Shown here: one piece after another, positions 26,055-36,200 of the stretch | Layout of the letters: the number at the start of each line of letters is the position of its first letter | Numbering within the stretch: the first letter of the stretch is position 1 | Made by a program: the position numbers and the translations under genes | Source: Flavihumibacter petaseus NBRC 106054 | GTDB taxonomy: Bacteria > Bacteroidota > Bacteroidia > Chitinophagales > Chitinophagaceae | Direction: 5' to 3' | Assembly: GCF_000974785.1 (NCBI RefSeq) | Contig: NZ_BBWV01000001.1 | Coordinates: 2,170,001 to 2,234,000, forward strand | Length of the DNA: 64,000 nt | The notes under the pieces: generated by a model | Told to the model about the DNA's origin: nothing | Seen by the model: only the letters and a program-made list of their open reading frames with translations | Databases searched by the model: none

Positions 26055-27224
26055 ATGACGCAAGACAGGCTTTGGGAATTACTGGCCAAGAAATTATCAG
26101 GCGAAGCCACGCTCCCCGAGCTGGAAGAATTACAGCAGTTGTTGCGCAAGTCTCCGGACATGCACTATCCGCTGCAGACCATTTCTGATCTCTGGTTCCT
26201 TACACCCAACCAACCTGAAGATACACAAGCCGCTTACGAGCGCCATTTGAATCGCCTTAAAACCCAACTGGGGGAAGACTGGTCCGGAACAGGCAGCGAA
26301 CCTGACAGGGAAGCTGACAGTATACCGGAAATCAGTAAAGCAACCGAAGACGACACCGAGAATTTCCGGCAGATCCAGCGCCGTCGCAAACGCCGGCTGG
26401 GCTGGGCTGGTTTAGGCATTGCTGCAATTATCGGCAGCGCGATTTATTTTGCCAGCCCGCTGCAAACGCCGCAAGGCGTTCCGGCCAGCGACAGCCGCTT
26501 TATCGCCGAGGTTTCTACCCGCAACGGCTCCAAATCGAAGATCCAGTTGCCGGACGGTACCCAGGTGTGGCTCAACAGTGGCAGCAAACTGACATACGGT
26601 AAAGAATTCAACGGCACACAGAGAGAAGTGAATCTGACCGGTGAAGCTTTTTTTGATGTTGTGAAGGATTCGCTTAAACCCTTTATCATACATGCGCGTA
26701 ATGTAAATATCAGGGTGGTCGGAACAGCATTCAACGTGAAATCCTATCCGGGTGACAAGACAACGGAGACCAGCCTGATCAGGGGTATCATCGAAGTAAA
26801 TATCAATAACCGGCCCGCAGAGAAAATCATTCTGAAACCCAATGAAAAGCTGGTAGTGGCTTCAGATGACAGCCTTGTAGCTGCTCAGCCAACGAGCAAT
26901 GGTAAAGTGAAGGAGAAGAAAATGAGTCCGCAGGTGGTGATCGACAATATCAGTTACCTGCCGTCCGACAGCACGGTGATAGAAACTTCCTGGATGGAGA
27001 ACAAGCTCATTTTTACCGATGAGAGTTTCCGGGAGTTGGCCAACAGGATGGAGAGATGGTTCGGTGTAGTGATCAGGTTTGAAAAACCGGAGCTGGAACA
27101 GATCAGGCTGACCGGAACTTTCCAGGGGGAAACCTTGCAACAGGCCCTCCGCGCGTTGACGATCACGGCACCCTTCAGCTATTCCATCAATAAGGATAAA
27201 GTGACTATATCAACAAAACCCTGA
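26055..27224 (+). CDS. FecR-family anti-sigma factor
   Basis: 389 aa. Cytoplasmic N-terminal sigma-binding region (residues 1-110), one membrane helix at about 115-135 (WAGLGIAAIIGSAIYFAS), a periplasmic FecR domain (ISTRNGSKSKI-like start, LPDGTQVWLNSGSKLTYGK, GEAFFDVVKD) and a C-terminal DUF4974 secretin-like domain (LEQIRLTGTFQGETLQQALR). It holds the ECF sigma factor until contacted by the STN domain of the SusC protein encoded next. 71 bases after the sigma gene, same strand. Confidence 0.95.
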   Translation: MTQDRLWELLAKKLSGEATLPELEELQQLLRKSPDMHYPLQTISDLWFLTPNQPEDTQAAYERHLNRLKTQLGEDWSGTGSEPDREADSIPEISKATEDDTENFRQIQRRRKRRLGWAGLGIAAIIGSAIYFASPLQTPQGVPASDSRFIAEVSTRNGSKSKIQLPDGTQVWLNSGSKLTYGKEFNGTQREVNLTGEAFFDVVKDSLKPFIIHARNVNIRVVGTAFNVKSYPGDKTTETSLIRGIIEVNINNRPAEKIILKPNEKLVVASDDSLVAAQPTSNGKVKEKKMSPQVVIDNISYLPSDSTVIETSWMENKLIFTDESFRELANRMERWFGVVIRFEKPELEQIRLTGTFQGETLQQALRALTITAPFSYSINKDKVTISTKP

Positions 27225-27338
27225 TAAAATATGACCTATTCGAACCCTGACAGCAGTTGATAAAAAAAACGGGAAATGCGCCAACATTTCCCGACAAAAA
27301 CAGACATACCGTTTTCTGTAACGCTAATTGCTCAAAAT

Positions 27339-30300
27339 ATGAAAAAAACTTCACTTGGTGGGGCTTCCCGGCCGCACCCTGGATTGTTAAAGTTTGCCAG
27401 AATCATGAAATTGACCGCTCTGTGTTTACTTGTCGCCTGTATGCAAGTTTCAGCCGGAGTTTATTCCCAGACCAGGATCAGTCTGAAGTTGGAGGGGGTA
27501 AATATCAAAAAAGCGCTCTCCAGCATTGAAAAAAAGTCCAGCTACCGTTTTTTGTATAACCAGGCACTGCTGAGTGACAACGCTAAAGTTGAAGTAAATG
27601 CTGTGGATGAGGAGGTTGTGAACATTCTCGACCACATTTTACACAATACTACGCTGAGTTACGAAGTGCTGGACAATTACCTGGTGGTGATTAAGCTCAG
27701 GGGGGCTGTAGTTGACCAGACCAGGGTAACTGGTAAGGTTACGGGGCCTAATGGTGAGCCGCTTCCCGGTGCTTCCGTGAAGATCAAGGGCAGTACCGTG
27801 GGTACTTCCGCTGATGCCAGCGGCAGTTTCGCCCTGACCGTTCCGGATAATGCCGTCCTGGTGATTTCCAGTGTTGGCTATGATGAAGTGGAAGTGGCAG
27901 TGAATGGCCGCACGTCGATTGATGTGCAGTTGAAACCTTCTACCAAGGTGCAGGACGAAGTGGTGGTAATCGGATATGGTACTGCCAGCAAGCGGGACCT
28001 GACAGGTTCTATTGCCAAAGTAAAAGGTGAAACGATTGCCTCTCTCCCCAATACCAACCCGGTGGCATCCCTTCAGGGTCGTGTAGCTGGTCTGAATATC
28101 GTGAACAGCGCCATTCCGGGTGCTACACCCGACGTAAGGATCAGGGGTACAATCTCTATCGGTTCTGTGAATCCGGTTTACATTATCGATGGAATTTTTG
28201 CGGATAACATGGACTTTGTTAACCCGAATGAGATCGAAAGCATTGAAGTGTTGAAAGATCCTTCCTCACTCGCTGTGTTTGGGGTGAAAGGTGCGGCAGG
28301 TGCCATCGTGGTGACTACTAAAAAAGCGAAGGCAGGTCAACTCAATATCAATTTCAATGCTTCTTATGGCCTGAAGAACCTGGTTGATAAGATCAAATTG
28401 GCGAATGGTAATGAATTTCGCAGTCTCCTGACTTCTGAGGCCAACAATCAGATTGCAGACGATCCTTCTGCTGTATCACTCTTCAATTTTGTGAATGACG
28501 TGGGTACACCGGGTATGTCTGCCTATACAGGCAACACTGACTGGATTGATGCGGTAACGCAAACTGCCAATTTCGCCAGCACCAGCCTGGGTATAGATGG
28601 CAGTACTGACAAGAACAGGTTCCATATGGGCATCGGGTATATGTATGATGAGGGACTGGTAAAACACGTGCGTTATGACCGGATAAACGTGAACATCAAT
28701 GACGAATACCGGATTAACAAGTCCTGGAAAGTGGGATTCAATATTATCGGGTCGAAGGAAAGGCTGCCGTACGGCAGTGACGCCCTGGAGAATGCCCGGC
28801 GGGCATTGCCGATCATTCCAGGCAATACAAAGCCATTCTATACCAAGAATCCTTATGGTGTGGATTCCGGCACTTATAATCTGTACGCAACGCCGCCCGT
28901 GATCCAGAATTCTGAGACCAATCCTATGGCGACGCTGGAGTATAATTATAACAAGAAAATAGATGACAAATACCGGATTGTCGGTAATGTATTTGTGGAT
29001 GTGAATGTGTTTAAGGACTTGAATCTGCGGGCCACCTGGTATGCTGACCTGAGCTGGCGTGACAACAGGGAATATACTCCTCTGTATGATCTGTATAATC
29101 CGGCACAGCCTGAAGAAAGCCAGCCCTTTGGAAAAAATATCCTGACTGCAGTAAAACAGGAACAAACCAATATCAGGACGTTCCAGCAGGACTATATCGC
29201 AACGTATAAAAAGAAGTTTGGCGATCATAGCCTGACAGCAACTGCAGGTTTCACCACTTATTATTATTACTATGAGCCTACTGCTGCGACTGTCAGCCAG
29301 TCTAATGTGGGGGTTAATATTATTCCGAACGACGAGCGTTTCTGGTACATTAATACCGGTTTCGGGGACACGAAAAGTGTTATCAATCCAAACCCCTTAC
29401 AGTATGAATATGCCACAGTTTCTTACCTGGCGCGTGCGTTATATAATTACAAGGGCAAATATTATCTGAACGGAAGTTTTCGTCGCGATGGTGCCAGCCA
29501 GATCAATAAAGTATACAGTAACAAGTGGCAGGATTTCTGGGCCGTTGGTGCTGCGTGGGAAATCACACGTGAAGACTTCATGGAAAACCAGAATATCTTC
29601 CAGTTCCTGAAACTGAAAGGATCGCATGGAGTTTTGGGTAACTTTAACCCGCTGGGGGAACAGTATCCGGCCTATCCTAACGTATCGACAACAACTTCCG
29701 CGGTTTTTGGTACTAACCTGGTGCCTGTTTATACGCCTGATTACCTGGCTGATCCAAACCTGCACTGGGAAACCGTGCATTCTTCCGAAATCGGGATTGA
29801 GGGCACTTCTCTTGGCAACCGACTCCACTATGAAGTGAACTATTACTACAAGAAGACGAAGGATCTCCTGGTGATGTTGCGTCCATCAGGTATTCTGCCC
29901 CGCCTTACAAATGCAGGGTCGATTGAAAACAAAGGCTTTGAATTTTCGGCTGACTGGAACCAACGGATCAATGATGATCTTGCCATCGTAATCGGTGGTA
30001 ACCTGACGACGTACAAGAATAAGGTGTTGTCGATGGAATATCCTTTCAACACAACCATTTCATCCAGTGAGCAGACAGCCAGCCAGTCTGAAGCCGGTTA
30101 TCCCATTGGCTATTTCTACGGCCTGGTGGTAGAAGGGATTTATCAGTCTTATGCCGACATCCTGGCGTCTCCGGCCAGTACCATTAATGGCGGTAATGCG
30201 AAGCCGGGTGATCTGAAATACCGGGACCTGGATGGTAACGGTGTGGTAAACCAGGATGACCGCACCCAGATCGGCAACCCAACCCCCGATTTCACCTATG

Positions 30301-30779
30301 GTTTCAATCTGGGTGCTAGTTACCGTAACTGGTCTTTGGCGGCAGATTTTGCTGGTACTTATGGCAATGAAATCTACCGGGTTTGGGGTACATCAGAGCA
30401 GAAAAACTCCGTGTACAACTATCCCCAATATTACACAGAAGGTTGGACAGCAAAAGGCACGAGCAACTGGGTTCCGATTGTGAACCAGGCTCACCTCATC
30501 AACCGTGCTCCTTCTACCTACGGTATCGAAGACGGTAGTTATTTCCGGATCAGGAATATCAACCTGGCCTACAATTTTGGCAAATTGGGAAGAGCGGTTA
30601 AAGGGCTGAAGCTTTATGCTAACGTCCAGAACCTGAAGACCTGGAAAAACAATTTAGGGTACAGTCCTGAATTTGCTGGCGCAACTAATGCTCAGGCTAC
30701 TTCGTTTGGAAATGATTATGGAAGTGCTGGTAGTGCGCTTCCCAGAGTCATCACATTTGGTGTTAATGCCAATTTCTAA
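27339..30779 (+). CDS. SusC/RagA TonB-dependent receptor with STN domain
   Basis: 1146 aa from ATG 27339; homologues start at the MKKTSLGG position and the extra upstream residues look untranslated. The hydrophobic signal lies unusually far in (MKLTALCLLVACMQVSA, about residues 25-41), as is common for this class. Then an STN signalling domain (about 50-110), a carboxypeptidase-D-like Ig domain (VTGKVTGPNGEPLPGASVKI), the TonB plug (DEVVVIGYGTASKRDLTGSI, SLQGRVAGLNI, IESIEVLKDPSSLAVFG) and the barrel ending in TFGVNANF. It imports oligosaccharides with SusD and signals to FecR through the STN domain. Confidence 0.97.
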   Translation: MKKTSLGGASRPHPGLLKFARIMKLTALCLLVACMQVSAGVYSQTRISLKLEGVNIKKALSSIEKKSSYRFLYNQALLSDNAKVEVNAVDEEVVNILDHILHNTTLSYEVLDNYLVVIKLRGAVVDQTRVTGKVTGPNGEPLPGASVKIKGSTVGTSADASGSFALTVPDNAVLVISSVGYDEVEVAVNGRTSIDVQLKPSTKVQDEVVVIGYGTASKRDLTGSIAKVKGETIASLPNTNPVASLQGRVAGLNIVNSAIPGATPDVRIRGTISIGSVNPVYIIDGIFADNMDFVNPNEIESIEVLKDPSSLAVFGVKGAAGAIVVTTKKAKAGQLNINFNASYGLKNLVDKIKLANGNEFRSLLTSEANNQIADDPSAVSLFNFVNDVGTPGMSAYTGNTDWIDAVTQTANFASTSLGIDGSTDKNRFHMGIGYMYDEGLVKHVRYDRINVNINDEYRINKSWKVGFNIIGSKERLPYGSDALENARRALPIIPGNTKPFYTKNPYGVDSGTYNLYATPPVIQNSETNPMATLEYNYNKKIDDKYRIVGNVFVDVNVFKDLNLRATWYADLSWRDNREYTPLYDLYNPAQPEESQPFGKNILTAVKQEQTNIRTFQQDYIATYKKKFGDHSLTATAGFTTYYYYYEPTAATVSQSNVGVNIIPNDERFWYINTGFGDTKSVINPNPLQYEYATVSYLARALYNYKGKYYLNGSFRRDGASQINKVYSNKWQDFWAVGAAWEITREDFMENQNIFQFLKLKGSHGVLGNFNPLGEQYPAYPNVSTTTSAVFGTNLVPVYTPDYLADPNLHWETVHSSEIGIEGTSLGNRLHYEVNYYYKKTKDLLVMLRPSGILPRLTNAGSIENKGFEFSADWNQRINDDLAIVIGGNLTTYKNKVLSMEYPFNTTISSSEQTASQSEAGYPIGYFYGLVVEGIYQSYADILASPASTINGGNAKPGDLKYRDLDGNGVVNQDDRTQIGNPTPDFTYGFNLGASYRNWSLAADFAGTYGNEIYRVWGTSEQKNSVYNYPQYYTEGWTAKGTSNWVPIVNQAHLINRAPSTYGIEDGSYFRIRNINLAYNFGKLGRAVKGLKLYANVQNLKTWKNNLGYSPEFAGATNAQATSFGNDYGSAGSALPRVITFGVNANF

Positions 30780-30805
30780 TTGTTGAACGTTTAAAAACTT
30801 ACATT

Positions 30806-32332
30806 ATGGTAAGGACTAAAAATATTCTCAGAACGGCCGTTATTGTGTTGGGATTTTCTGCCACACTTGCTGGTTGTAAAAAGTTTCTCGACCGGGCACC
30901 TTTATCCGTTACGGTGGATGATATTAAAGTCGGCGCCCTGGAAGGCAAAGTGTTGGGGTTATATGGAGCTGTGCGCAATTCCAAAAGCGATCCGTATTGC
31001 GGTGATGGCTTTGAAGGGATCGCATGGATCGGTATGAATGGATTCCGCTCAGACGACGCAGAAATAGTGGCCGACCCGGGTGCAACCGCCTGGCACCAGA
31101 CTTATGACAACTTCCAATACACCAAGGATGATTGGGGTGCTGGATTGTATTGGGATAAGCACTTTGTTTTCGTTGGCTTGTGCAATGATGCATTGGACGA
31201 AGCGGAGAAGGGAGGATACAGTGACCCAGCTTCCCTGATCAACATCGCAGAAGCGAAATTTTTCCGGGCATATGCCTATTTTGACCTGGTCAGGACTTAT
31301 GGAGCTGTGCCGTTGATCGACTTTAAGATCAATGACCCCAAGGATGGACAAGTTGAAAAAAGTGATACAGCAGCCGTTTATGACCTCATACGTGCTGATT
31401 TGACCGAAGCGGCAGCCGTGCTTCCCCTTGTTTGGGAAGCGAAATACATTGGAAGACTGACCTCCGGCGCAGCTAAAACTTTCCTTGCCAAAGTGGATCT
31501 TTATCAGAAGCAATATGATATGGCATTATCACTTTGTCGGGAGGTGATTAATTCCGGCCAATACAGGCTGCATAAACCCTATTATGAGATTTTCAGAACG
31601 CAGGGTGAATTGAACGATGAATCCATTTTCGAAATCCAGGCTTATAAAGTGGCTGGTGATGGTGATACTTATTGGAGCCGGTTGGGCCAGGCACAAGGCA
31701 TTCGCGGCGCATCAGGCGGTCCATGGGACCTCGGCTGGGGATGGAATACACCCACAGAAGCATTGGTAGCCAGCTATGAGAAAGACGATGCAAGAAAGGC
31801 TGCTACCATTCTTGAGTCTGGTAAATCTGATGGTGGTCCTTCAACAGGTGGTTATGGACAGACATTGCCTGTGATGAGTAACGCGAAATATTGGAACAAG
31901 AAGGTTTATAACCAATACAGCGATTATCTGGCAGCTGGTCTGGGTACTCCCAACAATGAAGCGCAAAATACATGGGTGAACCACCGGGTATTCCGTTATG
32001 CAGATGTGTTGCTGATGGCAGCGGAAGCGGCTACCATTATTGGCGGAGATGCGAATTTAGCTGAAGCACTCGGGTATGTCAATCAGGTGCGTGATCGCGC
32101 TGACCTTCCTGAACTTGGACCACTTACGCAGTCAGACCTGCTAAAGGCGGTCAAACAGGAACGCCGTGTGGAATTCGCGATGGAATTTGAAAGATTCTTT
32201 GACCTCGTCCGTTGGGGCGATGCACAAACAGTATTGGGAAATAATGGGTATACAAACAAGCATCGCTACTACCCGATTCCCGTTTCGGCAATGAATGCCA
32301 ATCCTAACCTGACCCAGAATCCTGAATGGTAA
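30806..32332 (+). CDS. SusD/RagB-family glycan-binding lipoprotein
   Basis: 508 aa. Lipoprotein signal with Cys at residue 24 (FSATLAGC). The tetratricopeptide-like SusD fold shows FFRAYAYFDLVRTYGAVPLI, the RVEFAMEFERFFDLVRWGDA motif and the end PIPVSAMNANPNLTQNPEW typical of the family. It forms the lid of the SusC porter and captures glycan at the cell surface. 26 bases after susC. Confidence 0.96.
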   Translation: MVRTKNILRTAVIVLGFSATLAGCKKFLDRAPLSVTVDDIKVGALEGKVLGLYGAVRNSKSDPYCGDGFEGIAWIGMNGFRSDDAEIVADPGATAWHQTYDNFQYTKDDWGAGLYWDKHFVFVGLCNDALDEAEKGGYSDPASLINIAEAKFFRAYAYFDLVRTYGAVPLIDFKINDPKDGQVEKSDTAAVYDLIRADLTEAAAVLPLVWEAKYIGRLTSGAAKTFLAKVDLYQKQYDMALSLCREVINSGQYRLHKPYYEIFRTQGELNDESIFEIQAYKVAGDGDTYWSRLGQAQGIRGASGGPWDLGWGWNTPTEALVASYEKDDARKAATILESGKSDGGPSTGGYGQTLPVMSNAKYWNKKVYNQYSDYLAAGLGTPNNEAQNTWVNHRVFRYADVLLMAAEAATIIGGDANLAEALGYVNQVRDRADLPELGPLTQSDLLKAVKQERRVEFAMEFERFFDLVRWGDAQTVLGNNGYTNKHRYYPIPVSAMNANPNLTQNPEW

Positions 32333-32352
32333 CAACAAAAAACTGCACAACT

Positions 32353-33195
32353 ATGATGCAAGCTTTTAAAACATATGGTTCTTTGGTGGCGCTGCTTATA
32401 GCTATCGGCGCCTGCCAGAAAATGGATGAGCCCGCACTCGGCTCTTACCCCGAAGATGCTGTTTCTCCCGGTGGTACCCTTTCTTTTTATGCTGCCATGG
32501 ATGGTACAGGATCCGACGCGCTTCGGAATGCTGTCGATTCCATGCGGGCAATGTTTCCCGCCAGCAACTCGCTGACGTCAGTTGAAGGAGTCAGTGGCAA
32601 AGCCATGCAGGGTGGCACCGGAACAGCAATTGTATATCCTTCTACCAATGATTTTGTAAAGGCCACGAGCATTACGGTTTCGCTATGGTTAAAACATACA
32701 GAATCCGGTAAAACAGAATTTTTATACGGGCTAGTGGACGACACCTATAGCGGCTGGAGCCACAGCGGCCTTTTCCTAATGATGGAACATGGATCTCCCA
32801 CTGAAGCTGTGGTTAAAATGGGTATTATGGATCAATGGATGGAATGGCCTGATTCACACAAGTTCCCGTACCCCATTATGGACGGCAACTGGCATCACCT
32901 GGCGGCGGCCTATGATGAAACTACCAGTAAGCTTTCCTGGTATTTCGATGGTGAATTTGTTCCTGATGCGCCTGCTTCAGCCACAGATGTGAAAAAAGAT
33001 GGCGCGGCGCGTGGTCCGCTCAACTTTACCGCGGCTAAAAAATTCATCGTCGGCGGCTGGAACAAACAGGGCGGTGCCGATGGTCCCAAAGATGACTGGA
33101 TAAATTCTTTCAGTGGATCAATCGACCAGTTCAGGTTATACAATGCAGCATTGACAGCTGATGAAATTCATGACCTGTTTGTAAACAAACAATAA
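32353..33195 (+). CDS. LamG-domain lipoprotein (probable surface glycan-binding protein)
   Basis: 280 aa from ATG 32353 (a Met two codons upstream region and in-frame GTG exist, but they lie in the SusD end). Lipoprotein signal MMQAFKTYGSLVALLIAIGA before Cys21. A single LamG/jellyroll domain covers about 45-275 (ISVSLWLKHTESGKTEF-like strands, DGNWHHLAAAYDE, GSIDQFRLYNAALTADEIHD). In PULs the third gene after SusC/SusD usually encodes a surface glycan-binding protein, which fits. A terminator follows immediately. Confidence 0.85.
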   Translation: MMQAFKTYGSLVALLIAIGACQKMDEPALGSYPEDAVSPGGTLSFYAAMDGTGSDALRNAVDSMRAMFPASNSLTSVEGVSGKAMQGGTGTAIVYPSTNDFVKATSITVSLWLKHTESGKTEFLYGLVDDTYSGWSHSGLFLMMEHGSPTEAVVKMGIMDQWMEWPDSHKFPYPIMDGNWHHLAAAYDETTSKLSWYFDGEFVPDAPASATDVKKDGAARGPLNFTAAKKFIVGGWNKQGGADGPKDDWINSFSGSIDQFRLYNAALTADEIHDLFVNKQ

Positions 33196-33219
33196 AAGGA
33201 ACGCTACCAATAGCTGTAA

Positions 33220-33248
33220 AAAAGGGCTGAACTTGTTTCAGCCCTTTT
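33220..33248 (+). terminator. Terminator within PUL 1
   Basis: AAAAGGGCTGAA / TTTCAGCCCTTTT stem with a short loop and T tract. It separates the SusC-SusD-LamG uptake module from the enzyme genes and probably lowers expression of the latter. Confidence 0.85.
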
Positions 33249-33268
33249 CTTCAAAAGCCATCGCGAAC

Positions 33269-36200
33269 ATGCGCCATATCCAGATTTGCCTTATTATTAT
33301 AGGGGTCACCGCACTGGTCTCCTGTTCCGGAGGCCGTTCCGGTAATCTCTTCGAAAAAGTTGATGCATCGGTCACGGGGATAAGTTTTCAGAACAATACC
33401 CCGGAGCAAGACGGGCTCAACATTCTTTATTATCTCTATTTCTACAATGGCGGTGGTGTTGCCACCGGCGACATCAACAATGACGGCCTGCCGGATATTT
33501 ATTTTACTGCCAACCAGCCCGGCAGCAACAAGCTGTACCTGAATAAAGGTGACTTCAAATTTGAAGATATCACTGAAAAGGCCGGTGTTGCAGGAACAGC
33601 AGACTGGTCCAGCGGGGTTACGATGGCCGATGTAAATGGTGACGGGAAGCTGGATATCTATGTTTGCGCCAGTGCCAATCACCACGGACTGAAAGGCCAT
33701 AATGAACTTTTTCTCAACAACGGGAACAATACTTTCAGTCCTGTTGCCGCTGCATACGGGCTGGACTTCAGCGGATTCGGCACACAGGCAGCCTTCTTTG
33801 ATTTTGATCACGATGGTGATCTTGATTGTTACCTGCTGAATCATTCCCAGAAGCCACATGCCAATATTGCTGACACCAGCTATCGTCATCGGTTCAGTGC
33901 AGAATCCGGCGACAGGCTGATGCGAAATGACCTGGACGCTACCGGAAAATTCACGGATGTTTCTGCTGCTGCAGGCATTTACCAGAGCGCGCTCGGCTAT
34001 GGCCTCGGCATTGCAATAGCCGATTTCAACCACGACGGCTGGGAAGATATTTATGTGGGCAACGATTTTCATGAGAACGATTACTATTACCTCAACCAGG
34101 GCAACGGCACCTTTAAAGAATCAGGTGCTCAGCACTTTGGCCACTACAGCCGCTTCAGTATGGGCAACGATGTCGGTGACATCAACCATGACGGACAACC
34201 GGATATCGTTACCGTTGACATGCTTCCGCCCGATGAAAAGGTGTTGAAGACTTATGGCAGTGATGAGAATCCCGATACCTACCAGGTAAAACTGACCCGT
34301 AACGGTTACCAGGATCAGTATTCCAGGAACTGCCTGCAGGTGAATAACGGCAAAGGTTCCAGCTATTCAGAAACAGGCCTGATCAGTGGAATTTCCGCGA
34401 CCGACTGGAGCTGGTCTCCCTTGTTTGCGGATTTTAACAATGATGGAAACCAGGACCTGTTTATTTCCAGCGGAATTGTGAAACGCCCGGTTGACCTGGA
34501 CTATATCCGCTTTGTTTCTGACCTCGTGCTGAAAATGGATCAGAGCAAAGACATGAAAGAATATGATGCGGAGGCTATCAAACACATGCCGGACGGTGCG
34601 TCTCATGCTTATTTTTTCTCGGGTACCGGAACCCTGAAATTTGAAGACAGTACCGATACCTGGGGTATCCCGGAAAAGAAGGGTTATTTCAACGGTGCAT
34701 CGTATGCAGATCTTGATGGCGATGGCGATCTCGACATGGTGGTGAATTGCCTCCAGTCACCTGCCGTGCTGCTCCGCAACAATGCTTCCGACCGGCCAGG
34801 TACCAACGCAATACGCATTGCCTTTAAAGGCGAAGGGAAAAATCCCGCCGGCATTGGCACGAAAGTCTGGATGTTCTCCGGCGGCAAAATGATGTACAAT
34901 CAACTCAGTACAAGTCGCGGGTTCCAGTCGGGTACCGAACCTGTTCTTCATTTTGGAATCGGCTCTGCGGTTACAGCAGATAGCCTGCTGGTCGTTTGGC
35001 CGGATCTGCGTTTCCAGGTCTTCCGGAATGTACCAGCTACCGGTGGCAAACCAATGCTGCTGAAACAGGTTGAAGCGGCCAACGGATTCGAATACGACAA
35101 ATATTTCCCCGAAGAATTACCGTTGTTGCAGGACGCAACGGCTGAGGTTAATAATAGCTGGAAACATAAGGAGAATCTATTTTATGATCAGAACAGGCAA
35201 TACCTGATTCCCCATAGCCTTTCTGCCCTGGGTCCGCATATGGCAGTTGCCGATGCCAATGGCGATGGTCTTGAGGACATATATATATGCGGCGCCAGCG
35301 GCCAGCCTGGCCAGTTGCTTTTTCAGGATAAATCCGGATTCGGACGGTCCGATTCTTCGGATTTTGCCGGCGCCAGGGAAAGTGAAGAAAATGATGCAGT
35401 GTTTTTTGATGCCGATGGTGACGGGTTCAGGGATCTTTTGGTGGTTAGCGGCGGAAACGAATTTTTTAATGGTGACCCCAAGCTGTCCGATCACCTGTAT
35501 TTGAATGACGGTAAAGGCAGATTCGCACTGACACAAGGTATGATGCCCGCCCTGCTCACCAATAAGAGCTGCGTGAAAACAGCAGATGTGGATAAGGATG
35601 GCGACGAGGATGTTTTTATCGGCGGCCTGGCCGACGCTAAGACTTACGGCATCCCGCAATCGTCTTTTCTGCTGATCAATGACGGGAAGGCCAATTTTTC
35701 ACCGGCTCCGCAGGCTATGATTCAGCTGGATTCCATCGGAATGGTCAGAGCGGCAGCTTTTGCCGACCTGGATAAGGACGGCTGGCCTGACCTTGTCGTT
35801 ACGGGAGAATGGATGCCCATCCGGATCTGGATGAACCGTAAGGGGAAATTTGAGCCGCTAACCCTGCCTGCTTCAACGGGACTCTGGCAATCGATCCTGG
35901 TGACCGATGTCAACAAAGACGGTTATCCGGATATTGTTGGTGGCAACTGGGGCGAAAACTGCAAGCTGGTTGCAGGGAAAGAGCGCCCGGTTAAACTGTT
36001 CATCAAGGACTTTGACAGAAATGGCTCAATTGAGCAGATTCTGACCTATCGTGAGAAGGGGGAAGACTATACCTTTCTTGCCAAAGATGAACTCGAGCGG
36101 GCCTTGCCGGTGCTGAAGAAGGCATACCTGCAGTACAACGAGGTGGCCGGTAAAACGGTACAGTATATGTTCTATGACCTGTTCACGGGTTACCGGGAGC

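Noticed and set aside
28476-29228. 250-codon antisense frame inside the PUL 1 susC
   Set aside because: Composition is that of a reversed beta-barrel gene (Ile/His/Arg rich) and no start or promoter signal is seen.
33251-34072. 273-codon antisense frame in the VCBS gene
   Set aside because: Repeats on the sense strand (Asp/Asn/Gly codons) create the open antisense frame; no independent evidence.
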